Shown piece after piece: positions 1 to 8,434 of a DNA stretch of 11,751 bases; positions within the stretch are counted from its first letter, which is position 1; each line of letters starts with the position of its first letter. The position numbers and the translations under genes are program-made. Origin of the DNA: Sphingobacterium sp. (lineage in GTDB: Bacteria > Bacteroidota > Bacteroidia > Sphingobacteriales > Sphingobacteriaceae); contig JASLCA010000218.1 of NCBI GenBank assembly GCA_030146225.1, positions 1 through 11,751 of the forward strand, written 5' to 3'. The notes below the pieces were generated by a model, which made no database searches, was not told the DNA's origin, and was given only the letters and a program-made list of their open reading frames with translations.

Positions 1-1289
1 TTTGCTTTTCTGAGCACGAGGTCATACTCATACACTTTGGAATCTATGGAGAAAAAAAGATAGCCGTACAGGGAGTTAACTGCAAAATTTGTTGCTTTCT
101 CAATATTTGGTACATGAATTTCATCGAAATAACTTTGATTATTGCTAATGGGATTAAATCGTGCGATATACCTTTTTTTACTAATAGGATCCTCCAAAAC
201 ACTAAAGGCCTCTGCATTATTGAATTCAGATCTTGTCATATAGCATAGGTCCATATCTATTTGAAAACTGAATAACTTGTCAGTTGTGGGATCTGGAATT
301 TCAGTGCAAGAAGTCGCTATGCCAACATGCTTAACAAATCGCTTGTAAGTTTTATCAAAGAAAATGCTTGCACTGCCTACATTAGACGTCTCATTGGATA
401 CTATAAATGGAGCAACCTTAAAGTGTTGATTCTTCTGACTAATTCTATTAATCGGTGCTCCAAAAGGAACTTGATTGCGTTGATCATAGAGATAAATATC
501 TTCATCATTAACCATATATGCACGGTTGTATCCATTTCTGATAATAATTTCAGCACTGGTATGCGGCTTACCACCAATCATCTCCTTACTTAAGGTATAA
601 TTCTCTTGCCAGTTGAAGGTATTGGGATCTATTCTATAACCATCTTCTGTTGTGTTGATATAAAAGGCATAGTTAAAGCTGGCACCTAAGGTCGGTAAAG
701 AACCCGCGTTATAGCCATAAATGCTTTTAGGCTTTCCGGCAAGTACCAATGGCGATTCAGCTACTTTGAGTATGTCCTGAATAACCTCAAATTTTCGCTT
801 ATCATAATTTAGAGATATCATATCTAAACGCGCCTTGCCTTCCACCTCGGTGAGCAGCATCCATCCTTCATTGTATTGATTGGCGACTTGTAAGTTAAAG
901 GAGAAGCGTTGCTCTATGCCTGTAGACTTACTTTTTACCGCGTAAAACATGAGGTAGTTTCCAGGGGTTAGTACGACTTTGTAATCCAGTTCTTTGTCAG
1001 TTGAAATAATCACCTTCTTATCTTGATCTTTTTCCTTCATATACATCCATTCGTAGCTGAAGTCCTCAGGCTTAACGGATTGGTCAAGGGTGAATCGGAG
1101 TACAGGTTTAATCTTTAATTGCGAGTTGTAAATGGCAAGAGTGTCATTCAGTCCGAATAATGTATCTACCTTATTTACTTCTGTATATTGATAATTGCCC
1201 AAGTCTTTGTTGCAGGAGACTAAGCTACCGCTCAAAAGTAAGATCCATAGACCTTGCTTGATAATGGCTGTTATTATTGTTGATTTCAT
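1..1289 (-). CDS. PKD-like family surface lipoprotein, 3' end cut by the window
   Basis: An uninterrupted frame runs from an ATG at 1289 off the left edge, giving 429 codons with no stop. The product starts with a hydrophobic signal segment ending in LVSC, so Cys26 is the likely lipidated residue of a lipoprotein. It continues with a GNYQY stretch (31-35) and an immunoglobulin/PKD-like portion (about 40-137) with a YEW motif near 79-81. A second region begins with GWMLL at 142-146. This architecture matches the Bacteroidota 'PKD-like family lipoprotein' group that follows DUF4843 genes in SusC/SusD operons. Family members are usually about 500 residues, so I infer that the C-terminal part is missing. 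The gene follows the DUF4843 gene by 23 bases and is the last visible member of the operon. Its role is unknown; a surface accessory or ligand-binding role is an inference from context. The reading frame is certain; the family name is recognised from pattern only. Confidence 0.85.
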   Translation of the reverse strand, partial: MKSTIITAIIKQGLWILLLSGSLVSCNKDLGNYQYTEVNKVDTLFGLNDTLAIYNSQLKIKPVLRFTLDQSVKPEDFSYEWMYMKEKDQDKKVIISTDKELDYKVVLTPGNYLMFYAVKSKSTGIEQRFSFNLQVANQYNEGWMLLTEVEGKARLDMISLNYDKRKFEVIQDILKVAESPLVLAGKPKSIYGYNAGSLPTLGASFNYAFYINTTEDGYRIDPNTFNWQENYTLSKEMIGGKPHTSAEIIIRNGYNRAYMVNDEDIYLYDQRNQVPFGAPINRISQKNQHFKVAPFIVSNETSNVGSASIFFDKTYKRFVKHVGIATSCTEIPDPTTDKLFSFQIDMDLCYMTRSEFNNAEAFSVLEDPISKKRYIARFNPISNNQSYFDEIHVPNIEKATNFAVNSLYGYLFFSIDSKVYEYDLVLRKA

Positions 1290-1312
1290 GATTTTCAATC
1301 TTTGTAGCGTAA

Positions 1313-2083
1313 TTATTGTGCAGATGAACCCATAATCATTTCTGATCCATCTTCATCATAGATAATATTTCCGGCCGCCTTTTGTTCGTTGAGGTAGCGC
1401 TGCATCAGCTTAGAAATGACTGACATCTCACTCATGTTTGTGAGGTTGATAAAATAGATCGGCTCAAATTGAAAGACCTCACATATCAATAAGAATTTCT
1501 TGCGACTAAAGGTGTGAAAGTAGGGATCAAACCAGTACAAAGGTTTCGGAATCATATCATGCGCTATAACTTCATAATGTATATGCGAAATCTTTTCAGC
1601 AGTATTGGGGTTGGTTATGCGCTCGCGTAGATTTGTATCAAAATGCGTATTTGGCTTTAAGGTCATCTTTAAGTTCCGAGAATGCACTTGCATATCAGCA
1701 GTACGAAACCATTTGATAAATACCGTGTCTTGAATTGTATTTTTACGGATTATAAACTCCTTGTTTAGAATTTCGTAATGTAAACCCTCTTGCGCTGTAG
1801 AGCTAGGCTCAATAGCAAGTATATAGGGACGATCTGCTGCGGTAGCCTTGCTAATCGTGGCTATTACAATCGGTTGAATACTATCCATATTGAATATATG
1901 TGAAAACTCAAGCAAAGTAGAGTCCCGCAAGACTTCCCCTTGAAAATTCAGTGGGCGATTACTTTCAAAGAAGTAAATGCTTGCCGCAGCATCAAGGCTA
2001 ATAAGCTTTTCTTGCTTACAGGCATAAAAGCTTGTCACGATTAGCATCAAGCCTATATATAGATATATTTTAGTTGTTTTCAT
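1313..2083 (-). CDS. DUF4843 domain lipoprotein
   Basis: This 256-residue product starts with a short signal peptide ending in FYAC, so Cys22 is the probable lipid anchor. The lipobox is imperfect (Phe at -3, Tyr at -2), which is common in Bacteroidota. Features typical of DUF4843 are an early YFF strand (37-39), a middle region of beta strands, a YWFDPYF segment near 182-188 followed by a KKF strand, and a closing acidic loop DEDGSEMIMG near 243-252. DUF4843 proteins occur almost only next to SusC/SusD pairs, where they are thought to be extra surface lipoproteins of the outer-membrane complex; their ligand is not known. The gene starts 5 bases after the susD stop and ends 23 bases before the PKD-like gene, so it belongs to the same transcript. 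The ATG at 2083 is the only start that gives the whole signal peptide. Confidence 0.88.
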   Translation of the reverse strand: MKTTKIYLYIGLMLIVTSFYACKQEKLISLDAAASIYFFESNRPLNFQGEVLRDSTLLEFSHIFNMDSIQPIVIATISKATAADRPYILAIEPSSTAQEGLHYEILNKEFIIRKNTIQDTVFIKWFRTADMQVHSRNLKMTLKPNTHFDTNLRERITNPNTAEKISHIHYEVIAHDMIPKPLYWFDPYFHTFSRKKFLLICEVFQFEPIYFINLTNMSEMSVISKLMQRYLNEQKAAGNIIYDEDGSEMIMGSSAQ

Positions 2084-2088
2084 AGGTG

Positions 2089-3540
2089 CTATTGTCTAGG
2101 AAATGTTTCTGAAATAGGTAGCGGCACCTTATAGGTATTGCTACTCATGCTGATATTGCCAGAATTTAAGGCGCCGTTAGGAATGCTTGATACATTCTTT
2201 CTTTTGTAGAAGAAGAAAAGCTGTCCCTCTCCAAAGAATTCTTTTCGGTACTCTTTGAGTAGCTCTGTGCTCAAATTGACCTGACCATCTAAGTTGACAA
2301 TCCCACGTTTATTGCGCAGGATATTGAGGTAAGCTAAGGCTGAGGCTGGATCGGCCGCAGTTTCTGCCGCAATTAAGTACATTTCACTCAGCTTAATCAA
2401 AGGAATCGTGAAGCGATAGGGCTTAGTGTTGTCATTAATATCCTGAAACTTGATGTTTGTAGGATAGGTTTTGCTACCATCAGTAGGGGTAACCCACTGT
2501 GGCAAATAGCGATAGTCATGCTCATTGCCTTCAAACCAACTTACTACGCGAGAAGGATTGCTAGAAAGAATCTCTTTGTCTGTAAGTGAAGGACTAAAAT
2601 AGCGTGTAAAGTTACTGTAAAGGTTGCTATTTAAGACCCCCATAATCATTTCTGTAGAGTACACGCGATCTGGATTTTGCTTGTCAGAGATCGCATTTCT
2701 CACTGTAGTCCATGGGAATATTTCGGCTACTTTAATAAGCTCCATAGCCGCAAGGTGAGCAGAGACCTTGTCTTGCCTATAAAGGTGTACGCGAGCCTGC
2801 AATGCTTTTACAGCAAAGTAATTAAAGCGATAATTGCGTCTCCGCATAAAGTTGTTTCCAGCGATAGTCGTCTCTGGCATAACGCCCTCTTGAATAATAG
2901 GGTCCTGCGCCAATAAGCCTTCTGCAAGTTTAAGATCTGCAATAACAGCCTTAATAAGTTCATTTGCAGGGAGCAATTCCTTTACTACAGTCTCTGTATT
3001 TGCATTATAGGCGATTGCAGTATTTAAGGAGTCCACTGCATATACAGGGCCAAAAAGTCGCAATAAATCAAAGTGAATAAAGGCTCGCGCAGCGATAGCT
3101 TCACCGGCATAAATGTCACGTTGTGCTGTGCTTAATCCGGCCTGCAAGTAATACATGTCCAAACTCGCTATAAATTCGTTGATATTAAAAATATTGCTGT
3201 AAGCAGTCGACCAAATATTATCCATTATTCTCAGCGACTCCTTGTCCGCGTAATTGTATAGACTTAGCTGATACAACTCGTTTTCAAAATTTAGATTAAA
3301 TCGTTGCCCAAGTGTTTCTAAAGTGCTCATAGTCATGTTTCTGCCATATAGGCTGTTGTGTGCCAAGCCAATATAAATGCTGTTTAAACGCGCATTAATA
3401 GCAGGCACATCCTTATATGCTCCTTCCACCGGTATTAATCCTTCGGGCGGTATATTGAGATATTTATTACAAGATGCAGCACTTATTGTCAGCATTAAAG
3501 CTGCTAGCAATAGCTGTATATAGGTGTTAATACTTTTCAT
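2089..3540 (-). CDS. SusD/RagB family nutrient-binding outer-membrane lipoprotein
   Basis: A 483-residue lipoprotein, normal length for SusD. The signal peptide ends in AASC, making Cys24 the lipid anchor, and is followed directly by the family hallmark YLNIPPEG (27-34). The TPR-rich core carries the typical GEAIAARAFIHFDLLRLFG segment (146-164). The C-terminal half has the usual PLIKLSEMYLIAAE helix (380-393) and LNILRNKRG (405-413), and the chain ends with YKVPLPISE (470-478). SusD proteins sit on the cell surface as a lid over the SusC barrel and capture the ligand before TonB-driven import. The gene follows the susC stop by 9 bases and precedes the DUF4843 gene by 5, so translation is probably coupled. 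The substrate cannot be read from the sequence; neither sugars nor peptides can be excluded. Confidence 0.96.
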   Translation of the reverse strand: MKSINTYIQLLLAALMLTISAASCNKYLNIPPEGLIPVEGAYKDVPAINARLNSIYIGLAHNSLYGRNMTMSTLETLGQRFNLNFENELYQLSLYNYADKESLRIMDNIWSTAYSNIFNINEFIASLDMYYLQAGLSTAQRDIYAGEAIAARAFIHFDLLRLFGPVYAVDSLNTAIAYNANTETVVKELLPANELIKAVIADLKLAEGLLAQDPIIQEGVMPETTIAGNNFMRRRNYRFNYFAVKALQARVHLYRQDKVSAHLAAMELIKVAEIFPWTTVRNAISDKQNPDRVYSTEMIMGVLNSNLYSNFTRYFSPSLTDKEILSSNPSRVVSWFEGNEHDYRYLPQWVTPTDGSKTYPTNIKFQDINDNTKPYRFTIPLIKLSEMYLIAAETAADPASALAYLNILRNKRGIVNLDGQVNLSTELLKEYRKEFFGEGQLFFFYKRKNVSSIPNGALNSGNISMSSNTYKVPLPISETFPRQ

Positions 3541-3549
3541 GTTATTATA

Positions 3550-6500
3550 TTAAAATGATGCACGTATGCTCAATGACCCTGAACGCGCAAATGGATAGTT
3601 TATACCACGCTCACGCAGAACCGTTGATGCTCTAAAAAACTCATTTAAGTATCCCGTAACGTTTAATGACCTTAATTTTAAGGGCTTCAACCAAGCCTGT
3701 TCAGAAAAAGTATACCCCAAATTAATCGATTCACCAGAAAGACTATTTTCTCGCTGTACAAAGCGCGAAGAAGGATTCGATTGATGATTACTTTGCTGAA
3801 TAGCGACAAAGGAAGCATTGTCTCCAGGGTTTTTCCAACGCGCATAGAGTGCTCTTTTATCCTGATTATTAAGGATAGAATTAAAGGAGATATTTTCCAC
3901 CTTGTTATAAAGTGCGGAGTTGAAAATATCAGCGCCTGTACGCCAGCGAAAATACACCCCAAAGTTGAAACCTTTGAAGAAAACAGAGGTAGAAAATACG
4001 GATTCAAAGGTGGGGCTGCCATTTCCAACAGCAGACACTACGGCGCTATTTGCATCAAAGGTATATTGTCCATCTTGTCCCAAGAAAACCTCCCTACCTG
4101 TTAATGGGTCGATACCCATAGACTTCATAGCCCATAGGTCGCTAGGACGATAGCCATCCTCGTATCGGATAAGGGTCTTGTCATTGGCTTGCTCTAGGTT
4201 AGCGGTTGCTAATGAACCTTTAAAGTTTGCGTAATAATCTTTATAATGATTAGCAGTTGCGTTAACCTTCCAGATAAAAGAATTGTCAAGTGTTTGCTTA
4301 ATAATAAATTCTGCCCTTGCTTCAATGCCTTTTACTTTAAGGCTCCCCGTATTGAATGGCGAGGCAGGGACACCAGAAGAGGAGGGGAGCTTGCCCAAAA
4401 CGACCAAGGGGTCCGTATTTTTGTGATAGTAGTTTACCCAAGCATTTAGTCTTCTATTAAATATGGAGAAATCAATACCATAATTATATTGTTTGGTAAC
4501 CTGAGGCTTTAGACCCGGATAGCCAATATTGTAGAGCACCATACTTTCGCCAAACTGATTGTAATAGAGATTAGAGCCATAATCATAGACCCGGAAGGAG
4601 CTAATAGTACCATAGTTCTGGTTGCCTGTGATCCCCACATTGGCCATAAGTTTTAGCTTGTTGATCCAAGGATGCTCCCTAAAGAAGGATTCATTATGCA
4701 GGTTCCAGCCAATTCCTGTGGACCAAAATGGAGCATATTGATTCTCGCTACCAAAGGCTGTAGAGCCATCAACACGATACGAGAAGTCAAACAAGTAGCG
4801 ACTATCGTAAGCATAATTGAGCGCAAGCAAGGCGTTGAGGGTGCGATAGGTATTTGTGCCCGCTTGAGGCTTGCTATTGCTTTTGTAGGCATAGGCGTAG
4901 CGTGGGTTTCCATCACTACCTTCTGGAAAGCCCTCTGCTTCCGTGGTAAAGGACAATCTCTTTTGTTGTGTAGCTTCCAGTCTGAAGTTCGTTGTGAGGT
5001 TGTGCCGTTCGTTGAAATTACGATTGAAGGTTAAGAGTGTGTTGAAATTATAAGCATTGTTGTCCAACCTAGCGCTGCTATAGGTTCCTTTTTGTAATTC
5101 CGCAACTTGAATAAAGTCAAAGGCCCTTGGGTCTTTAAAAGTTTCGGCAGAAGTAAATCCTTTAATAACTTGTAAGCCTGTGACCCATGCTAAATTGGGG
5201 CTAAACTTATAATTAAGCCGCAGGTTGTTTTGTACATCAACCATTCTACTTTTATCAAAGGAGTAAAGCTGTGCATCCCATATTGGATTGATAATATAGT
5301 TATATTGACCTAAGGTATTAAAGGACTCTTCTAAGATTCTATCCTGATAATTTTTCTCAAAATAGGGGTTTGTATTGACCCAGTTGGCAAAGTTGCCATA
5401 GGGAGATTCCGCAGCTTGATAGCCCCGAATAAAGGTTTCATTGTCAAAAAAGAAATTATTCTTTTGATACCGAATATTTATATTAGCGCCCCAAGAGTCA
5501 CGCTGAGATCCCTTCATAACCCCATTTTGGACCTTGTAATTAAAGTTTGCGCCATAAGTAAAAGCCTCGGCTCCACCTTCAGCATATAAAGAGGCATTGT
5601 TCGAAAAGCCAATATCCCGCAGGGGCTCATTCAGCCAGTAGGTATTAACACCTCTTTTGACAGCTTCGAGATGCTTATTATAAAGCTCATCAAATAGAAG
5701 TTGGAAGGCGGGAGTCGCGTGGTTATAGCGACCAGCCAAGCGTTCAAACTCTAGTTTTTCAGCAGCATTCATCATATTGTAAACAGACAGGTCTGGGACT
5801 TCAAAATTCATGTCATTGCTGTAGGAGAGACGCAAAGGCCCTGCTTTAGGACGAATAGTTTCCACAATAATAACCCCATTGGAGGCGCGCGCGCCATAGA
5901 TAGCCGTTGAAGCGGCATCTTTCAGAATACTCACCGAAAGAATGCGATTGATGTCTAAATCTACAATAGTACGCAGACTAGTTTCAAAGCCGTTGAGGAT
6001 AAAAATCGGTTGATTAGGATCCAGACCAAATTGATCATTAAGACTCTGTCCGGGCACACTGGTCTTTCCACGGACTTCTAATTGTGGCAAAGCATTTGGA
6101 TTGGAGCCCATAAGGTTATTCTCCATTAAGATAAAAGATGGGTCTAATGCCTTAAGGCTTTGAATAATATTGGTATTTCCAATCTGCTTTAATTCGGAAC
6201 CCGAAAAGGTAACCACTGCTCCCGTAAAGCTTTCCTTATTGCGGTTGATAATACCCGATGAAACAGTGACCTCGTCAAGGGAATACTTTGCAGGCTTTAA
6301 GGTTATGCTGGCGGGAGTATTAGTTGCATTGTATACAAATTCAACTGTTTGAAAGCCAATAAATGAAATAATAAAGACTTCATTGGAGCTCATTAATGGG
6401 ATGCTAAACGTCCCATCTTCACGCGTAGTAATAGCGCTTGCTGGATAACTTTTGGATCGGATTGAAGCTCCTGCAAGCGGCTTCTTATCAGGGTCAATAA

Positions 6501-6987
6501 TAGTTCCTGTGAATAGCTTTTGTTGAATAGCTGAAGGGGAAGTTTGCGGTTGTGTGTCCTTTTTCTTAATGACTACGCTCTGATCAAAAAAGTCATAATG
6601 TAGGTTTGTTTGCGCAAGAAGGAGTGACAGCGCTTGCTTAAAAGGGACATTGTTAAACTCCATGTCTACCTTTTTTACGGCACTGACATCATCTTTTTTA
6701 TAGAAAAAATAATACCCACTTTGTTTTTCTATCTCCTTAATAACCCTTTCTAAGTTGGTTCCCCGACTTTTAAGGTTAATATTTTGTCCAAAACTATTCG
6801 CGTGTACTTGCATAAGTCCGAGGACTATGAGCACAGCTATAATTTGTATTTTCATTAATACAGTAATTAAGCCTCTTTGGAAAGCATTGCGGGATTGTTT
6901 TTCGAGCTTGTTTGAGCGAGTCTCATTTAGTCGAAAAGCAGTAGCCGCTAAAGCTTCCCACGGGAGGCATTTTAGCATAATTTTCAT
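3550..6987 (-). CDS. SusC/RagA-type TonB-dependent receptor with N-terminal STN signalling domain
   Basis: A 1145-residue outer-membrane transporter. In order: an unusually long N-terminal leader (1-44); the hydrophobic signal core with a likely cleavage after VHANSFGQ (about 61-68); an STN/secretin-type domain (about 70-141, with EIEKQSGYYFFY); a carboxypeptidase-regulatory-like beta domain (about 158-232, GTIIDPDKKPLAGASI); a plug domain (about 238-378, including the SusC signature IYGARASNGVIIVET at 363-377); and a beta-barrel to the C terminus, which ends in Phe as the BAM complex prefers. The STN domain marks it as a signalling receptor, as in FecA, and fits the adjacent fecR and sigma genes. 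It imports an unidentified ligand handed over by SusD, using TonB energy. The ATG at 6987 is chosen because relatives often carry such extended leaders; an ATG at 6855 (Met45) would start right at the signal core and give 1101 residues. Confidence 0.96.
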   Translation of the reverse strand: MKIMLKCLPWEALAATAFRLNETRSNKLEKQSRNAFQRGLITVLMKIQIIAVLIVLGLMQVHANSFGQNINLKSRGTNLERVIKEIEKQSGYYFFYKKDDVSAVKKVDMEFNNVPFKQALSLLLAQTNLHYDFFDQSVVIKKKDTQPQTSPSAIQQKLFTGTIIDPDKKPLAGASIRSKSYPASAITTREDGTFSIPLMSSNEVFIISFIGFQTVEFVYNATNTPASITLKPAKYSLDEVTVSSGIINRNKESFTGAVVTFSGSELKQIGNTNIIQSLKALDPSFILMENNLMGSNPNALPQLEVRGKTSVPGQSLNDQFGLDPNQPIFILNGFETSLRTIVDLDINRILSVSILKDAASTAIYGARASNGVIIVETIRPKAGPLRLSYSNDMNFEVPDLSVYNMMNAAEKLEFERLAGRYNHATPAFQLLFDELYNKHLEAVKRGVNTYWLNEPLRDIGFSNNASLYAEGGAEAFTYGANFNYKVQNGVMKGSQRDSWGANINIRYQKNNFFFDNETFIRGYQAAESPYGNFANWVNTNPYFEKNYQDRILEESFNTLGQYNYIINPIWDAQLYSFDKSRMVDVQNNLRLNYKFSPNLAWVTGLQVIKGFTSAETFKDPRAFDFIQVAELQKGTYSSARLDNNAYNFNTLLTFNRNFNERHNLTTNFRLEATQQKRLSFTTEAEGFPEGSDGNPRYAYAYKSNSKPQAGTNTYRTLNALLALNYAYDSRYLFDFSYRVDGSTAFGSENQYAPFWSTGIGWNLHNESFFREHPWINKLKLMANVGITGNQNYGTISSFRVYDYGSNLYYNQFGESMVLYNIGYPGLKPQVTKQYNYGIDFSIFNRRLNAWVNYYHKNTDPLVVLGKLPSSSGVPASPFNTGSLKVKGIEARAEFIIKQTLDNSFIWKVNATANHYKDYYANFKGSLATANLEQANDKTLIRYEDGYRPSDLWAMKSMGIDPLTGREVFLGQDGQYTFDANSAVVSAVGNGSPTFESVFSTSVFFKGFNFGVYFRWRTGADIFNSALYNKVENISFNSILNNQDKRALYARWKNPGDNASFVAIQQSNHQSNPSSRFVQRENSLSGESINLGYTFSEQAWLKPLKLRSLNVTGYLNEFFRASTVLRERGINYPFARSGSLSIRASF

Positions 6988-7070
6988 TAACTTTGGATAA
7001 TTTGGTTGTTAATAATTTGTTTGTTACCTCAGAATAATAGACAGTTGTTTTTTGCAACCGAAGCTTTTAG

Positions 7071-7106
7071 CCGGGGCGGTGCGTCAACACCATCCCGGTT
7101 TTTTTT
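7071..7106 (+). terminator. GC-rich hairpin with a T8 tract, between fecR and susC
   Basis: Arms 7071-7081 and 7088-7098 form a stem with a six-base loop. Nine Watson-Crick pairs are seen, plus one G-T wobble and one C-A mismatch. Eight T follow immediately on the plus strand (7099-7106). In that direction it has the shape of an intrinsic terminator, yet no plus-strand gene precedes it. In the transcribed (minus) direction the hairpin is preceded by eight A and followed by CTAAAAGC, so it lacks a U tract. It may stop antisense transcription coming out of susC before it reaches fecR, or fold in the fecR-susC mRNA as a stability or processing element. The structure is visible; the function is inferred. 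Confidence 0.45.
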
Positions 7107-7156
7107 AGTACTGATTAATTTTAAGGTACTTTAAGTTGGTTATTCATAATAATTGG

Positions 7157-8293
7157 TTAATTAATAATTAGTTTTGTTTCATTTTTCCGATTCGATACCG
7201 CTTTAGCCTTTATATCTGCAAAGTCAAGTAATTCAATCAGCTTGCCCAAATGCAGATTTTTAGGAATTTTACCTGCATAAATAATATTGCTCTTCTGTAC
7301 AAATTCAACTTCAATGTCATACCAGCGAGCAATCTGCTGTACAACCTCACGCGCATTGTTCTTGTCGAAATAGAAATACCCTTTAGCCCATCCTATGGCT
7401 GCGTCAGCATCTATATTACTTTTGGATAAACCACTTTCATCAAGAATTGTTTGTTCATTAGGCTGTAGCAGGAGCACTTTTTTTGAAGCCTTGTCCTGAA
7501 TACGTACCAAGCCCTCAGCCAGCGTAGTTATCGTCTGCTTTTCATCTTCATAGGCTTGAATATTAAACTTCGTACCCAGAACTTCCGTGGTTTGATTTTT
7601 TGTTTCTACGATAAACTTCCGCTTATCGGCTGTTTTACTAACCTCAAAAAAGGCCTCCCCCGATAAGGTTACACGGCGTTCTGAAGCGATAAAGTTTGTA
7701 GGATAGCTAAGCTTAGATTCGGCATTTAAGGTCACTTTCGTGCCGTCAGCTAACACCACAATATACTGTCCTGCCTTGGGTGTTTGTAAGGTGCTTTGCA
7801 CATCTTCACTGGGGAGTTGCTGCTCCAGCATATGATAACTAACAAGGCCTTGCGCATCCTTGCGAATAATATTATTACCAATCAGGATAGAATCATTAAG
7901 GCCAATATCTTCCAGATCAATTATTTCCCCAGAAGCCAATGTAATAATCGCCTTGTTGGCACCAGGACCAATAGCAGCTAATTCTTCTTGATCAAGTATA
8001 TGCGTGTAAGAATCCTGATAATATTGATATCCAAAATAGCCTATACCTACTAGCATCGCTGCTGCGGCTGCATAACGCATAACTCTTTTTAGGGTTAACG
8101 TCTTTTTGGGTCTAGTGAGTGCGAACAATTTTTCTGCATTTTCGGCTTTGAGATGCGCTATACGATGCTCATCAACAACTGCTCCTGATTGTATCTCCTC
8201 GTACCATTTGTACAAGGTTCGACGTTCTTCTGGGCTCTCCTGTTTCGCAAAATACTTACTTAAAATGGATAGAATAGGCTGACTTAATTTCAT
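7157..8293 (-). CDS. FecR-family anti-sigma factor / transmembrane signal transducer
   Basis: A 378-residue single-pass inner-membrane protein. Residues 1-72 form a charged, mostly helical cytoplasmic part that should bind the sigma factor. One hydrophobic segment lies at about 73-91 (YAAAAAMLVGIGYFGYQYY). The periplasmic FecR domain covers about 172-265, with typical strands LADGTKVTLNAESKLSYP, LSGEAFFEV and VLGTKFNIQAY. The C-terminal part (about 303-378, from GYFYFDKNNAREVVQQIARWY) matches DUF4974, the usual tail of Bacteroidota FecR proteins, which may contact the STN domain of the receptor. It lies between the ECF sigma gene and the STN-bearing susC, the standard order for Bacteroidota cell-surface signalling loci. 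The 141 bases before it show no terminator and no convincing promoter match, so co-transcription with sigma is likely. FecR homologues can inhibit the sigma factor, activate it, or both; the sequence does not decide which. Confidence 0.95.
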   Translation of the reverse strand: MKLSQPILSILSKYFAKQESPEERRTLYKWYEEIQSGAVVDEHRIAHLKAENAEKLFALTRPKKTLTLKRVMRYAAAAAMLVGIGYFGYQYYQDSYTHILDQEELAAIGPGANKAIITLASGEIIDLEDIGLNDSILIGNNIIRKDAQGLVSYHMLEQQLPSEDVQSTLQTPKAGQYIVVLADGTKVTLNAESKLSYPTNFIASERRVTLSGEAFFEVSKTADKRKFIVETKNQTTEVLGTKFNIQAYEDEKQTITTLAEGLVRIQDKASKKVLLLQPNEQTILDESGLSKSNIDADAAIGWAKGYFYFDKNNAREVVQQIARWYDIEVEFVQKSNIIYAGKIPKNLHLGKLIELLDFADIKAKAVSNRKNETKLIIN

Positions 8294-8434
8294 GATAACT
8301 TTGGTTCAATTAAATGATTATTAAACTCATATTGTATCATTAAGTGGCCTCAACCCTAGCTAGCACCTATGCCGAAAGTGATAATAATTTAAATTTTATT
8401 GTAAACAGCTGTCTGTGAGTGTGGTATATTTATG

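Noticed and set aside
327..593. Plus-strand open frame of 88 codons
   Set aside because: It lies wholly inside the PKD-like gene on the other strand, encodes no recognisable domain, and the minus frame is clearly the coding one.
4672..5034. Plus-strand open frame of 120 codons, and similar ones at 3781-4104 and 6755-7000
   Set aside because: All lie antisense to the SusC gene, whose domains continue through these positions; none has a signal, domain or start context.
8310..8343. Near-inverted repeat TTAAATGAT / ATCATTAA between sigma and fecR
   Set aside because: Eight AT-rich pairs with a bulge and a 17-base loop, no T tract; too weak to call a terminator or operator. No -7 match of five or more positions was found in this gap either.
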